Assembly: GCA_017452505.1 (NCBI GenBank)
Contig: JAFTMI010000003.1
Location: forward strand, 62,001-126,000
DNA: 64,000 bases
From: Oscillospiraceae bacterium
GTDB lineage: Bacteria > Bacillota > Clostridia > Oscillospirales > Oscillospiraceae
Direction of reading: 5' to 3'
Part shown: positions 33,273 through 42,361 of the stretch, one piece after another
Numbering within the stretch: the stretch's first letter is position 1
Layout: each line of letters opens with the position of its first letter
Translations under genes and position numbers: made by a program
The notes under the pieces: generated by a model
The model's input: only the letters and a program-made list of their open reading frames with translations
Told to the model about the DNA's origin: nothing
Database searches by the model: none

Positions 33273-33970
33273 TTTTGAAAGAGTGGGAACAACTGCCGGA
33301 GCAGCTCCGAACCGATGCCGTCCGGCCCTATTATGAGCATCTTAAGAAGAAGCAGGCAAGCCTGGTTCTGAAGCGGATCTTTGATATTTTTGTGTCCGCT
33401 GTGATGCTGATCATCCTGGCGCCGGTGTTTTTGGTGCTGGCGGTGGCCATCAGGCTGGATTCTCCCGGCCCGGTATTTTTCCGGCAGGAGCGGGTGACCC
33501 AGTATGGCAAGCATTTCCATATATTTAAGTTCCGTTCTATGGTTGACAAGGCAGATCAGCAAGGATCTCAGGTCACAGTTGTCAACGACAAACGTATCAC
33601 CCGGATGGGAAAACTGATTCGAAAATGTCGTTTGGACGAGCTGTGCCAGCTGATCGATGTGTTCCGGGGTACTATGACCTTTGTGGGCACTCGCCCGGAA
33701 GTTCCCAAATATGTGGCAGCCTATACCCCCGAGATGCGGGCGACCCTCCTTTTGCCGGCAGGCGTTACCAGCCTTGCCAGTATTATGTACAAGGATGAGG
33801 ACGAGCTGTTGGCGGGGGCTGAGGATGTGGAAAAGACCTACACCCAGCAGGTATTGCCCGACAAAATGCGCTACAACTTAGAAGCCATTGAAAAATTCAG
33901 CTTCTTCGGTGACATCAAGTTGATGTTTATGACTGTCTTTGCTGTGCTGGGCAAGGACTATTCCAAATAA
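33269..33970 (+). CDS. Undecaprenyl-phosphate sugar-1-phosphate transferase (initiating enzyme)
   Basis: A 233-residue monotopic phosphoglycosyl transferase (bacterial sugar transferase, PglC/WcaJ class). A re-entrant helix LKRIFDIFVSAVMLIILAPV near residue 35 is followed by GPVFFRQERVTQYGKHFHIFKFRSM near 68, KCRLDELCQLIDVFRGTMTFVGTRPEVP near 117 (catalytic Asp-Glu), and LLLPAGVTSLASI. It transfers the first sugar phosphate, probably the amino-dideoxy sugar made by the two preceding enzymes, onto the lipid carrier. Confidence 0.94.
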   Translation: MILKEWEQLPEQLRTDAVRPYYEHLKKKQASLVLKRIFDIFVSAVMLIILAPVFLVLAVAIRLDSPGPVFFRQERVTQYGKHFHIFKFRSMVDKADQQGSQVTVVNDKRITRMGKLIRKCRLDELCQLIDVFRGTMTFVGTRPEVPKYVAAYTPEMRATLLLPAGVTSLASIMYKDEDELLAGAEDVEKTYTQQVLPDKMRYNLEAIEKFSFFGDIKLMFMTVFAVLGKDYSK

Positions 33971-33992
33971 CAGACAGAGAGGAGTGGAGAGC

Positions 33993-34745
33993 GTGGTCAA
34001 AGGACTTGTGTCGGTCATAATGCCCACCTATAACTGCGGCAGATTTATCGCTGAAACCATCGCATCCATTCAGGCCCAGACCTATGAAAACTGGGAAATT
34101 GAGATCGTGGACGATTGCTCCACAGATGATACCCTGGCAGTGCTCGCTCCTTTGCTGGAGCAGGATAAGCGTATCCACTATCACTGTCTGGAAACCAATT
34201 CCGGCGCTGCTGTTGCCCGGACAGAATCCATGCGTTTGGCCCGCGGAGAGTACATAGCCTTCTGCGACAGCGACGACCTTTGGATGCCGGACAAGTTGGA
34301 GCGCCAAATCGCCTTTATGGAGGAAAATGGCTATGCATTCTCCTGCACTGCCTATGAGCAGATCGACGAGGAGAGCAACAGCCTTGACCGGGTCATCAAG
34401 ACCGTGAAAAAGACCGACTATAACCGGCTGCTGCTGGATTGCCCTGTGGGCAACTCCTCTGTTATGTACAATGTAGGCGTGATGGGCAAGTTCCAGGTGC
34501 CCAATATCCGCAAGCGCAATGACGATGCCCTTTGGCTGACCATGCTGAAGAAGGAAAAGTACATTTGGGGAATGCCCGATGTGCTGATGCGCTACCGCAT
34601 CCGGAAAAATTCTATTTCCAGCAATAAGTTGGCTGTCATCAAGTACCATTGGATCTTGTACAGAGAAATTGAGCACTTAAGCGTGCTGCGCTCTGTGTTC
34701 CATATTTGTTTTTGGTGTTTTTTGAAGGTATTTAAGATCAAATAA
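33993..34745 (+). CDS. Glycosyltransferase family 2
   Basis: A 250-residue GT-A enzyme with LVSVIMPTYNCGRFI near 5-19, the ED-type EIVDDCSTDDT near 36, and the metal-binding FCDSDDLW near 88. The start is GTG at 33993, eight bases after GGAG; the upstream GTG at 33984 lies within the ribosome site. The N-terminal sequence is typical of capsule GT2 enzymes. Donor and acceptor are unknown. Confidence 0.88.
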   Translation: MVKGLVSVIMPTYNCGRFIAETIASIQAQTYENWEIEIVDDCSTDDTLAVLAPLLEQDKRIHYHCLETNSGAAVARTESMRLARGEYIAFCDSDDLWMPDKLERQIAFMEENGYAFSCTAYEQIDEESNSLDRVIKTVKKTDYNRLLLDCPVGNSSVMYNVGVMGKFQVPNIRKRNDDALWLTMLKKEKYIWGMPDVLMRYRIRKNSISSNKLAVIKYHWILYREIEHLSVLRSVFHICFWCFLKVFKIK

Positions 34746-34756
34746 GGAGAAAACCT

Positions 34757-35539
34757 ATGAAGGTACAGGTCTTGGTTGCGGCAATGCATCAGAGCGACCA
34801 TTCGCTTCTTGAAAAAATGAATATTCAAAGCGATGCCATTGTGGGAAACCAGTGTGACCGCAACAGCGTGGAAGATTTTCAGTGGAATGGCCACAATATC
34901 CGCTACCTGAATTTTGCGGAACGGGGTGTAGGCCTGAACCGTAACAATGCATTGATGCGCGCAGATGGGGATATTTGCCTGTTTGCCGATGATGATATGC
35001 GGTATTGCGACGGCTACGCGGAAATCTTAGCCAAGGCCTTTGCAGAGCACCCGGAAGCAGATGTGCTGGTGTTCAATCTGATCGAGAAAGACCCAACAAG
35101 ATCGATCATTCAAAAATTCTCCCGCGTCCGATTCTATAACTTCCTCCGTTACGGAACAGCCCGTGTCGCTGTTCGGAATGCAGCGGTGCAAAAGTATGGC
35201 ATTTATTTCAATCAATGCTTCGGCGGCGGCACAGAGCATTGTCACGGAGAGGACAACCTGTTCCTGGCAGCCTGTCTGCAAAAGGGATTAAAAGTCTACG
35301 CATTGCCGGAGTTTATTGCAGAGCTGACGGAGGAAAGACCCTCCAGCTGGAATACCGGATATGGCGAAAAGTATCTCCGGGACCAGGGCGTGCTGTATCG
35401 CGTGATGTTCCGCCGGTCGTGGAAATTGTGGTGCTTGCAGGATGCGATCCGACACCATAAAAGCTATGAAGGAAGAAGGATCTCTGCGGCCTACAAAGAA
35501 ATGCTTCACGGGGGCCTGTGTTTGACAGGTAAAGAGTAA
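34757..35539 (+). CDS. Glycosyltransferase family 2-like protein
   Basis: A 260-residue GT-A protein. The nucleotide-sugar site reads GVGLNRNNALMRADGDICLFADDDMRY near residues 55-81, with a DDD metal motif. Further on, FGGGTEHCHGEDNLFLAACLQKG near 155 provides an acceptor-side ED. The extreme N-terminus lacks the usual VSVIIPxYN strand and instead begins KVQVLVAAMHQSD, which is seen in a subset of capsule transferases. Linkage specificity is unknown. Confidence 0.8.
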   Translation: MKVQVLVAAMHQSDHSLLEKMNIQSDAIVGNQCDRNSVEDFQWNGHNIRYLNFAERGVGLNRNNALMRADGDICLFADDDMRYCDGYAEILAKAFAEHPEADVLVFNLIEKDPTRSIIQKFSRVRFYNFLRYGTARVAVRNAAVQKYGIYFNQCFGGGTEHCHGEDNLFLAACLQKGLKVYALPEFIAELTEERPSSWNTGYGEKYLRDQGVLYRVMFRRSWKLWCLQDAIRHHKSYEGRRISAAYKEMLHGGLCLTGKE

Positions 35540-35589
35540 GCTGGGTTATACAGCAAAAGCAGTAGAACCAAAAGCCAAAAGGAGTTTGT

Positions 35590-36654
35590 ATGGTAGTATC
35601 AATTTTCCTGTATGTTGCGCTGCTTGCAGGGGGCATATACCTTGCAAAGCGTGCAGAGGACACACAGAAACAGCGATATGTTTGGTTGATTGTTGCAATT
35701 TTGTCAGTATTTGTGGGAATCAGAGGCAGCAGTGTTGGTATCGATACGCCCAAATATATTGAGAACTTCGGCCACATTGCCAGAGGAAATGCCCACCTTG
35801 TTTTTGGCGCGGAGCGCACCTTTGTGAAGATCGTGCAGATTTTGCAGATCATCAGCAAGTCTCCGGTGTTTATATTCCTGGTATGTGCGTTTATCACCAA
35901 TGGGCTGATTATCTTCCGGCTTTGGGACTTCCGAAAAAGAATCTCCTTCGTGTGGGCATTCATTTATTTTTATGCTTGCTTTTATTTCTTCGCATTTAAC
36001 ATTGTCAGACAGATGGTGGCGGTTGCCATTGTTTTCTGGGGAACAAGATTTGTGCAGAAAGAAAAATATATCCCATTCCTTGCTTGCGTGGTGGCGGCAT
36101 TTCTTTTCCACCAGTCGGCATTGCTGGGTGTTTTGTATTTAGTGTTTGATTTCCTGCAAAAGGACAAGTGGAAGCGCCATAAGGTGTTGTTTTTGGCATT
36201 TTTGTGCGCAGGCGTTTTGGCCGGTGGCTTTATTCTTTTGAAGGCATCTAAGTATTTGCATTATTTCAAGAATATCCGGATGAATATTGGTTTCCTGATT
36301 CCTCTGAAAATCGGTTTCCTTGCCTTGTATGTGGTTGCGGTGAAGCTGATTTCCGGCCATTGGTTTGGAAAGAAGATAAACGACCGGTACGAGTATGTGA
36401 ATACATTTGTGGTTGTTTATTACGGTTTGGGCCTGTTTATTACCCTGTTGGGATATTTCTTCTCATTTATGGACCGTATTGGTTTGTACTTTACTGTCTG
36501 TGGTTGCCTGTTTATGGGCCATGTGGCAAAGAGAACCAAGCATCCTGTTTTGGTGAGAATCATCTTTGCTGTGATAATCGGAATTCCCTTTGTTATGGAT
36601 CTGGTCAGCGAAGGCCAGGGGCAGTTGCCTTATCAGTTCTTCTGGCAAAAATAG
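35590..36654 (+). CDS. EpsG-type polysaccharide polymerase (Wzy-like)
   Basis: A 354-residue protein with ten or more membrane segments. The N-terminal RGSSVGIDTPKYIENF near residue 39 is the EpsG-family signature (G-x-D-T/Y-x-x-Y). The motif near RQMVAVAIVFWGTRFVQKEKYIPF is also conserved. It should polymerise lipid-linked repeat units outside the membrane, the step between the flippase and the LCP ligase. No chain-length regulator or tyrosine kinase is visible in the window. Confidence 0.85.
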   Translation: MVVSIFLYVALLAGGIYLAKRAEDTQKQRYVWLIVAILSVFVGIRGSSVGIDTPKYIENFGHIARGNAHLVFGAERTFVKIVQILQIISKSPVFIFLVCAFITNGLIIFRLWDFRKRISFVWAFIYFYACFYFFAFNIVRQMVAVAIVFWGTRFVQKEKYIPFLACVVAAFLFHQSALLGVLYLVFDFLQKDKWKRHKVLFLAFLCAGVLAGGFILLKASKYLHYFKNIRMNIGFLIPLKIGFLALYVVAVKLISGHWFGKKINDRYEYVNTFVVVYYGLGLFITLLGYFFSFMDRIGLYFTVCGCLFMGHVAKRTKHPVLVRIIFAVIIGIPFVMDLVSEGQGQLPYQFFWQK

Positions 36655-36673
36655 AATTTACAGAGGTAGTCCT

Positions 36674-37567
36674 ATGAAAAATATATCTGTGATAGTCCCG
36701 CTGTTCAATGCGGAGCGGTTTTTGCCCTTTCTCTTTGACTGCTTTGATAAGTGTGCATTTGCAGAAGGGGACGAGATCCTGTTGGTGGACAACGGCTCCA
36801 AGGATTGTTCCTACGAGCTGTGTATCCAGCAGGCGCAGAAGCATCCCAACTTGTACCGGGTTCTGCAATACACAGAAAAAGCCGATTCCTATGCAGCAAG
36901 AAACCACGCGGTCTCCCAGGCCAAGGGTGACATCTTTGCTTTTACAGACAGCGATTGCAAGCCTTCACCGGCTTGGTTGGAGCAGGTCCGAAAGGTGGAA
37001 GAGGGCTTCGTTTTAGCCGGTAAGGTGGAATTGGAACTGATCGAGAATAACCTGTGGGAACATTTGGACAGATTGGTCCATTTGGGCCAGACCGAGGCGG
37101 CCATTGCCAACAATTGCGTACCCACTGCCAATATGGCAGTAAACCGGGAGGATTATTTCAAAGTGGGCCTGTTTGAGGAGCGGTTCTCCGGCGGTGACTT
37201 TGAATGGTCTCAGAGAGCCTGCCGCAAGGGCCTCACCGTCAAGTACGATCCGGAAGCCTTTATGTACCACCCCTCCCGCAAGACCTTTGAGGAGATCGCC
37301 ACCCGGGAAAAACGTACGGCTTACGGCAAGGGAAAGTCCTGCCGCAACAACGGAGGCTCCAAAGCCCGTCTGGCGCTGGTGTTCTTCCTGAAAATATTCA
37401 AAATCGATACCAACTGGAATCTTACCAAAGGCCTGAAGAAAAACGGCGTAAGCTTCAAAGACCGCGTATATTTTAATGTGAAGTTTTTCCAGATCCGTGT
37501 CATGCAGCTCAAAGCTGCTTTGGCCGGTTATAATGGCGTAAATGCCAGAGATCTGAAGATCAAATAG
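36674..37567 (+). CDS. Glycosyltransferase family 2
   Basis: A 297-residue GT-A enzyme with ISVIVPLFNAERFL near 4-17, LLVDNGSKDCS near 37, ARNHAVSQAKGDIFAFTDSDCKP near 77-98 (metal-binding DSD) and ERFSGGDFEWSQRACRKG near 171. The ATG at 36674 is supported by GAGGT. It belongs to the same transcript as its neighbours. Confidence 0.88.
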   Translation: MKNISVIVPLFNAERFLPFLFDCFDKCAFAEGDEILLVDNGSKDCSYELCIQQAQKHPNLYRVLQYTEKADSYAARNHAVSQAKGDIFAFTDSDCKPSPAWLEQVRKVEEGFVLAGKVELELIENNLWEHLDRLVHLGQTEAAIANNCVPTANMAVNREDYFKVGLFEERFSGGDFEWSQRACRKGLTVKYDPEAFMYHPSRKTFEEIATREKRTAYGKGKSCRNNGGSKARLALVFFLKIFKIDTNWNLTKGLKKNGVSFKDRVYFNVKFFQIRVMQLKAALAGYNGVNARDLKIK

Positions 37568-37580
37568 AAAGGATCCTAAT

Positions 37581-38504
37581 ATGGGCATTATAAAAAAAAT
37601 CATTTCTTATATAACAGACAGCGATTACCGCTTTTTGTACAATGCGGATAAGGGTTGGCACAATAACATGTCCGACGAGGCGTACATCAAGAGAAAGTTT
37701 AAGGCCCATTTCAAAAGGGAATTGGACTTGGAAAACCCCAAGACCCTGAATGAAAAGCTGCAGTGGCTGAAGCTTTATTACCGGAAGCCGGAGTTTACCC
37801 AAATGGTAGACAAGCACTCCGCAAAGGAGTATGTGGCGAACATCATCGGCCAGGAGCATATTATTCCTACCTTGGGCGTGTGGAAGTCCTTTGATGAGAT
37901 CGATTTTGATAAGCTGCCCAATCAGTTTGTGCTGAAATGCACCCACGACTGTGGCGGTTTGGTGATCTGCAAGGACAAGAGCAAGCTGGATAAGGCTGCG
38001 GCAAAGAAAAAGATAGAAAAGTGTCTGAAATACAATTTCTTCTGGTTTGGCAGAGAGTGGCCCTATAAGAATGTAGAGCCTCAGATCATCTGCGAAGAGT
38101 ATATCACCGACAGCCCGGATACCGAGGAACTGACAGACTACAAATTCCACTGCTTTGATGGTGTTGTGGATTGCGTAATGGTGTGCTATGATCGCTTCAG
38201 CGGTGAAACAAAGTACTATTATTTTAATGAGAAATGGGAACTGCAACGGCTGAATAATTGGGGCAAAAAGGCTCCTGAAGGCTTCACCCTTCCCAAGCCG
38301 GAAGGCATGGACGAAATGTTCCGCATTGCGGAGAAACTGTCCAAGGGAATGCCCTATATGCGGGTGGACTTGTATCAAAGCAACGGAAAGATTTATTTTG
38401 GCGAGTTGACCCTGTTCTCCGCCAGCGGTTTTGACTGGAAGCTTTTTCCGGAGACTGATGCTTATTGGGGCGAAAAATTGGTCCTGCCCGAAAAGATTTC
38501 TTAA
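37581..38504 (+). CDS. TupA-like ATP-grasp protein
   Basis: A 307-residue protein of the TupA-like ATP-grasp family, recurrent in capsule and teichuronopeptide loci. The N-terminal NPKTLNEKLQWLKLYYR near residue 48 and HSAKEYVANIIG near 74 are family signatures. FVLKCTHDCGG near 114, CEEYI and FGELTLFSASG near 273 correspond to ATP-grasp nucleotide and metal sites. It may ligate an amino acid to a sugar acid or act as a transferase; with Ugd in this cluster, an amide on a uronic acid is an attractive inference. Confidence 0.85.
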   Translation: MGIIKKIISYITDSDYRFLYNADKGWHNNMSDEAYIKRKFKAHFKRELDLENPKTLNEKLQWLKLYYRKPEFTQMVDKHSAKEYVANIIGQEHIIPTLGVWKSFDEIDFDKLPNQFVLKCTHDCGGLVICKDKSKLDKAAAKKKIEKCLKYNFFWFGREWPYKNVEPQIICEEYITDSPDTEELTDYKFHCFDGVVDCVMVCYDRFSGETKYYYFNEKWELQRLNNWGKKAPEGFTLPKPEGMDEMFRIAEKLSKGMPYMRVDLYQSNGKIYFGELTLFSASGFDWKLFPETDAYWGEKLVLPEKIS

Positions 38505-38524
38505 ATTATAAAGGAAAGAGAAAA

Positions 38525-39760
38525 ATGGAGTATCTGTTATCAGTTGTAATTCCCTCCAGAAACCGGCAGATATATGCCCTGCAAAGCGTGCAGCAGATCT
38601 ATGCTGTTACGGACGAATCTGTGCAGATCGTTGTGCAGGACAACAGTGACGACGACAGCCTGGCTGCTATGCTGGAGAAGGAAAACTTCGGTCCCCGGGT
38701 GAAGTATACCTATATTGCCACCCGGATCCCCGGCGTGGACAATTATGCAGGCGGCATTGCCGCCAGCGACGGCGAATATGTCTGCTGCATCGGTGACGAC
38801 GACGGTGTGCTGCGGGGCATTGTGGATGTTGTGAAGTGGGCGAAAGAAAACAATATCCCTGCGGTAAAGCCCGGTGTGCAGGCCTCTTATTTCTGGCCCG
38901 GCACCATGCCCTCCTTCCCGGAAGGCTGTCTCAATCTGGAGTATACAGATGCTTCTTGTTACTATGCAAATCCCCAGCAGGAGCTGGAGAGATTCTTGAA
39001 GTCCGGCGCATTGGATTTCCCCAATGCCAAGCTGGTCAAGGCCTATCACGGCATTGTCCGCAAGGATATGTTCCAAAAGATCTATGACAAGACCGGCAGG
39101 TATTGCGGCGGCCTTTCCCCGGATATTTATTTGAGCACATCCTTGTCCCTGGATACGGATAGCCTGCTGTGTCTGAACTTCCCGCTGACAATTTTCGGTG
39201 CCTGCAAGCAGAGTACCACCGGTGACTCCGTCAATAAGGTCAATGTGAGCAAGTTAGAGCGGGCACCCCATTTTATTGGCCAGCCCTATACCTGGTCTGA
39301 GAAGGTTCCGGCCTATTACTGCGGCATGAATATCTGGGCGGATTCTGCTATGCACGCATTGGATGATATGGGCGCAGAGGATATGAAGAAGCTCTTTTAT
39401 GTGGAGAAGCTGACCTGTATGTGTCTGCTGAATCACCGCGCCTATAAGAAGGAAATTATGGAGAATTTCCACCGCAACAACTGTGACGAGCAGCTCCTGA
39501 AAAAGGAAATGCGGCAGAGCTACCCCGGTTTCATGAAGAAGAAGATCAAGGAAACCTTCCGGAACATTAAGCCGGTTGCGAAAATTTACCGAGCCATTCG
39601 CGATAAGCGCCAGGCCCAGGTAAATGAGAAGGTGTTTACCACTGCGGGCATTGCAGATATCAAGACAGCGGAAGAGATCATCACCGCTACCGTGCAGCCC
39701 GCCATTGATAAATTCTTAGACACTATGAAAAACACTAAGGGTGGTACAGATGGAAAATAA
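38525..39760 (+). CDS. Glycosyltransferase family 2
   Basis: A 411-residue GT-A protein with LLSVVIPSRNRQIYAL near 4-19, IVVQDNSDDDSL near 39, and a GDDDGVLRG metal-site segment near 91. The long C-terminal half with charged helices probably determines the acceptor. The ATG at 38525 is chosen for its AAAGGA site. The 3' end overlaps the flippase start by 11 bp. Confidence 0.86.
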   Translation: MEYLLSVVIPSRNRQIYALQSVQQIYAVTDESVQIVVQDNSDDDSLAAMLEKENFGPRVKYTYIATRIPGVDNYAGGIAASDGEYVCCIGDDDGVLRGIVDVVKWAKENNIPAVKPGVQASYFWPGTMPSFPEGCLNLEYTDASCYYANPQQELERFLKSGALDFPNAKLVKAYHGIVRKDMFQKIYDKTGRYCGGLSPDIYLSTSLSLDTDSLLCLNFPLTIFGACKQSTTGDSVNKVNVSKLERAPHFIGQPYTWSEKVPAYYCGMNIWADSAMHALDDMGAEDMKKLFYVEKLTCMCLLNHRAYKKEIMENFHRNNCDEQLLKKEMRQSYPGFMKKKIKETFRNIKPVAKIYRAIRDKRQAQVNEKVFTTAGIADIKTAEEIITATVQPAIDKFLDTMKNTKGGTDGK

Positions 39761-41225
39761 TCCCCCGCGCAATACAGGCGGCTCTGTTGCCAAGAATATG
39801 GCCTGGTCTGTGGTGGAACGGGTAACCTCTCAGTTTTTGCACACGGTTCTTTCCATTATCCTGGCGCGGTTGCTGTTGCCCGAGGATTATGCCTCGGTAG
39901 CCCTTGTTACAGTTTTTGTGAACCTGGCAGGCACAGTGGTCACTTCCAGCTTTGCCAGCGCGCTGATCTTCGACAGAGAACAAAGCCCCCGGCGCTATTC
40001 TACGGGAATGTTTGCCATTTTGATGGCAACAGGCATTCTGTATGCGGCGCTGTTTATTGCCGCGCCCTGGATCGCAGCCTATTATGACGATCCTGCTGTG
40101 CTGAACATCACACGGGTGATGTCCCTTCTGTTTGTGCTGCAGGGTGTGCATTCGATCCTTATGGCGTATGTTTCCAAGAATATGCTGTTCAAGAAAACAT
40201 ACAAAGCCACCTTGATCGGCGCAGTGAGCGGCGCTGCAGTCGCTTTTACACTGGCATACACCGGAAACGGCGTTTGGGCGCTGGTGTTCCTGCCTATGAT
40301 GGAAACGGCGATTTCTTCCGTGATTCTGTGGAAGAGTATCGGCTTCAAGCTGGTATGGGAATTTGACTGGCCCTATGTGAAGTTCATGGTGAAATACTGC
40401 ACAAAATTTGTGCTGGTGGATCTACTGAACTCTTTGTATACCAGCTTAAACAGCTTGATCATTGCCAAGAAGCATTCTAAGGCTGATCTGGCTTATTACA
40501 GCAAGTCCTACAATCTGCCCCAAATGCTTTTGGGCAGTGTGAATACCGCCGTGTCCAAGGTGCTGTTCCCGGTTTTCTCCGAGGCAAAAAGCGACCTGGA
40601 TCTGATCCGTCAGAAATTGCGCTACGGCATTCGGCTGAGCTGCTTCGTGCTGATGCCGCTGATGGCAGGCCTTATGATGGTTTCCCAGGAAGCGGTTGTA
40701 TTCCTGTTTACGGAAAACTGGATCGGCATGGTGCCCTATTTGCAGATCATGTGCGCCCTTTGGGCATTCCAGCCCGTACAGATCTGCGCTGTGCAGGCCT
40801 TTAAGGCTGTTGGCAAGGGCGATGACTATCTGCGGTTGGAAATTCTGAAAAAGGTGCTTTCTTTGGCACTTCTGTTTGGCCTGTTGTATTTGGTCAACGA
40901 TCCCATTGCAGTTGCCTGGGCGGCATTTGCAGCCCAGCTGGTGTCCTGCATCGTGAATATTCCTTATCTGAAGAAGGTATTTCACTATACTGTACGGCAG
41001 CAGTTGGCAGACCTTGGCATACCCATTGCCCTTTGCGCGGTTATGAGCGCCGCCATTTACGGCGTGGGCTTCTTAGTTGGCAATTTGGTCGTGCGCCTGT
41101 TTGTGAAGGTCTTTGTTGGCGTGGTAGCCTATGTGGCGGTGGCTGCGGTCACCGGTAACGAAAGTTTCTATGTGCTGCTGGAAACTGTCACCAAGGGCAA
41201 AATCAAGAGAAAACAAAAAAGCTGA
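39750..41225 (+). CDS. Wzx-type oligosaccharide flippase (MOP superfamily)
   Basis: A 491-residue protein with about 12-14 membrane segments and the polysaccharide-synthesis/WzxC-type features NMAWSVVERVTSQFLHTVLSI near the N-terminus and LARLLLPEDYASVALVTVFV. It should flip lipid-linked repeat units across the membrane for the EpsG-like polymerase. The ATG at 39750 has AGGGTGG upstream. The gene ends in a Lys-rich tail. Confidence 0.92.
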   Translation: MENNPPRNTGGSVAKNMAWSVVERVTSQFLHTVLSIILARLLLPEDYASVALVTVFVNLAGTVVTSSFASALIFDREQSPRRYSTGMFAILMATGILYAALFIAAPWIAAYYDDPAVLNITRVMSLLFVLQGVHSILMAYVSKNMLFKKTYKATLIGAVSGAAVAFTLAYTGNGVWALVFLPMMETAISSVILWKSIGFKLVWEFDWPYVKFMVKYCTKFVLVDLLNSLYTSLNSLIIAKKHSKADLAYYSKSYNLPQMLLGSVNTAVSKVLFPVFSEAKSDLDLIRQKLRYGIRLSCFVLMPLMAGLMMVSQEAVVFLFTENWIGMVPYLQIMCALWAFQPVQICAVQAFKAVGKGDDYLRLEILKKVLSLALLFGLLYLVNDPIAVAWAAFAAQLVSCIVNIPYLKKVFHYTVRQQLADLGIPIALCAVMSAAIYGVGFLVGNLVVRLFVKVFVGVVAYVAVAAVTGNESFYVLLETVTKGKIKRKQKS

Positions 41226-41249
41226 TTAACAGCATTGAGGAGGATATGT

Positions 41250-42338
41250 ATGTTACCTTTGGTAAAGCCTTATATCGCACCCCGGGATGAAATGATGCCC
41301 GCTATTGAGAAGATCCTGTACAGCGGCTACATTGCTGAGGGCGAAGCCGTCTATTCCTTTGAAGATGAATTTGCCAAGTACATTGGCAATCCCAATGTGC
41401 TGATGCTCAGCTCCGGTACTGCCGCGCTGCATATTGCGCTGCTGCTTCTGAATGTGGGCCCCGGCGATGAGGTGATCAGCACCCCCATGACCGCTGAACC
41501 CACCAATACCACCATTGCCCTCACCGGCGCAAAGATCGTGTGGGCCGATGTGGATGTGAATACCGGCTTGCTGGATCCCAAGTCCGTACGGGAAAAGATC
41601 ACCGAAAAGACCAAGGCCATTATGCTGGTGCACTATGCCGGTATGGTCTGTGATATGGACGAGTTCAATAAGATCTCCGAGGAGTTCAATATCCCGGTGA
41701 TCGAGGATACTGCCCATGCCTTTGGCAGTAAGTATAACGGCAAGATCGTGGGCTCTAACTCCCGCTTTACCTGCTATTCCTTCCAGGCCATCAAGCAGAT
41801 GACCACCGTGGATGGTGGCGCCATTGCTTTCCGGGATGAAGCTGATGTGGCTGCTGCCCGCAGGCTGAGATGGTTCGGCTTGGACAAAAAGGTTTCCAGA
41901 ATGGAAAACGATATTACCCGCGCCGGCTATAAGTACGGTATGAACAATGTAACAGCCACCATCGGCAGCGTGCAGCTGGCACACTTCCCCGAGGTGATCG
42001 GCAGATACATTTCCAACGGCAAGTACTATGACGAAGCCCTGAAGGGCATCCCCGGCGTGACCATGGTACCTTATTATAAAAATACGGAGCCTTCCTACTG
42101 GCTGTACACCATGAAGGTGGAAAACCGGGACGGCTTTATGAAGATGATGGAAGAGAACGGCATTTTGGCCTCTCCGCTCCATCACAGAAGCGACACCCAC
42201 AGTGTCTTTACGGAATCCCGTTGCGACCTGCCTCAGATGGACAAGTTCTATTCTGAGTTTGTCCACATTCCCTGCGGCTGGTGGGTCTCCGATGAAGACA
42301 GAGAGCGCGTAACCCAGGTAATTAAGAAGGGCTGGTAA
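41250..42338 (+). CDS. DegT/DnrJ-family sugar aminotransferase
   Basis: A 362-residue PLP enzyme. The internal-aldimine lysine is in YSFQAIKQMTTVDGG near residues 174-188. Other family elements are SSGTAALHIALLLL near 54, GDEVISTPMTAEPTNT near 73 and VIEDTAHAFGSKY near 150. It is paired with a paralogue 23 bases downstream that lacks the lysine. The product is a nucleotide-linked amino sugar or a related deoxy sugar; the exact substrate is not evident. Confidence 0.9.
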   Translation: MLPLVKPYIAPRDEMMPAIEKILYSGYIAEGEAVYSFEDEFAKYIGNPNVLMLSSGTAALHIALLLLNVGPGDEVISTPMTAEPTNTTIALTGAKIVWADVDVNTGLLDPKSVREKITEKTKAIMLVHYAGMVCDMDEFNKISEEFNIPVIEDTAHAFGSKYNGKIVGSNSRFTCYSFQAIKQMTTVDGGAIAFRDEADVAAARRLRWFGLDKKVSRMENDITRAGYKYGMNNVTATIGSVQLAHFPEVIGRYISNGKYYDEALKGIPGVTMVPYYKNTEPSYWLYTMKVENRDGFMKMMEENGILASPLHHRSDTHSVFTESRCDLPQMDKFYSEFVHIPCGWWVSDEDRERVTQVIKKGW

Positions 42339-42361
42339 TAGCCGAAACGGGGGCGGAGCAT

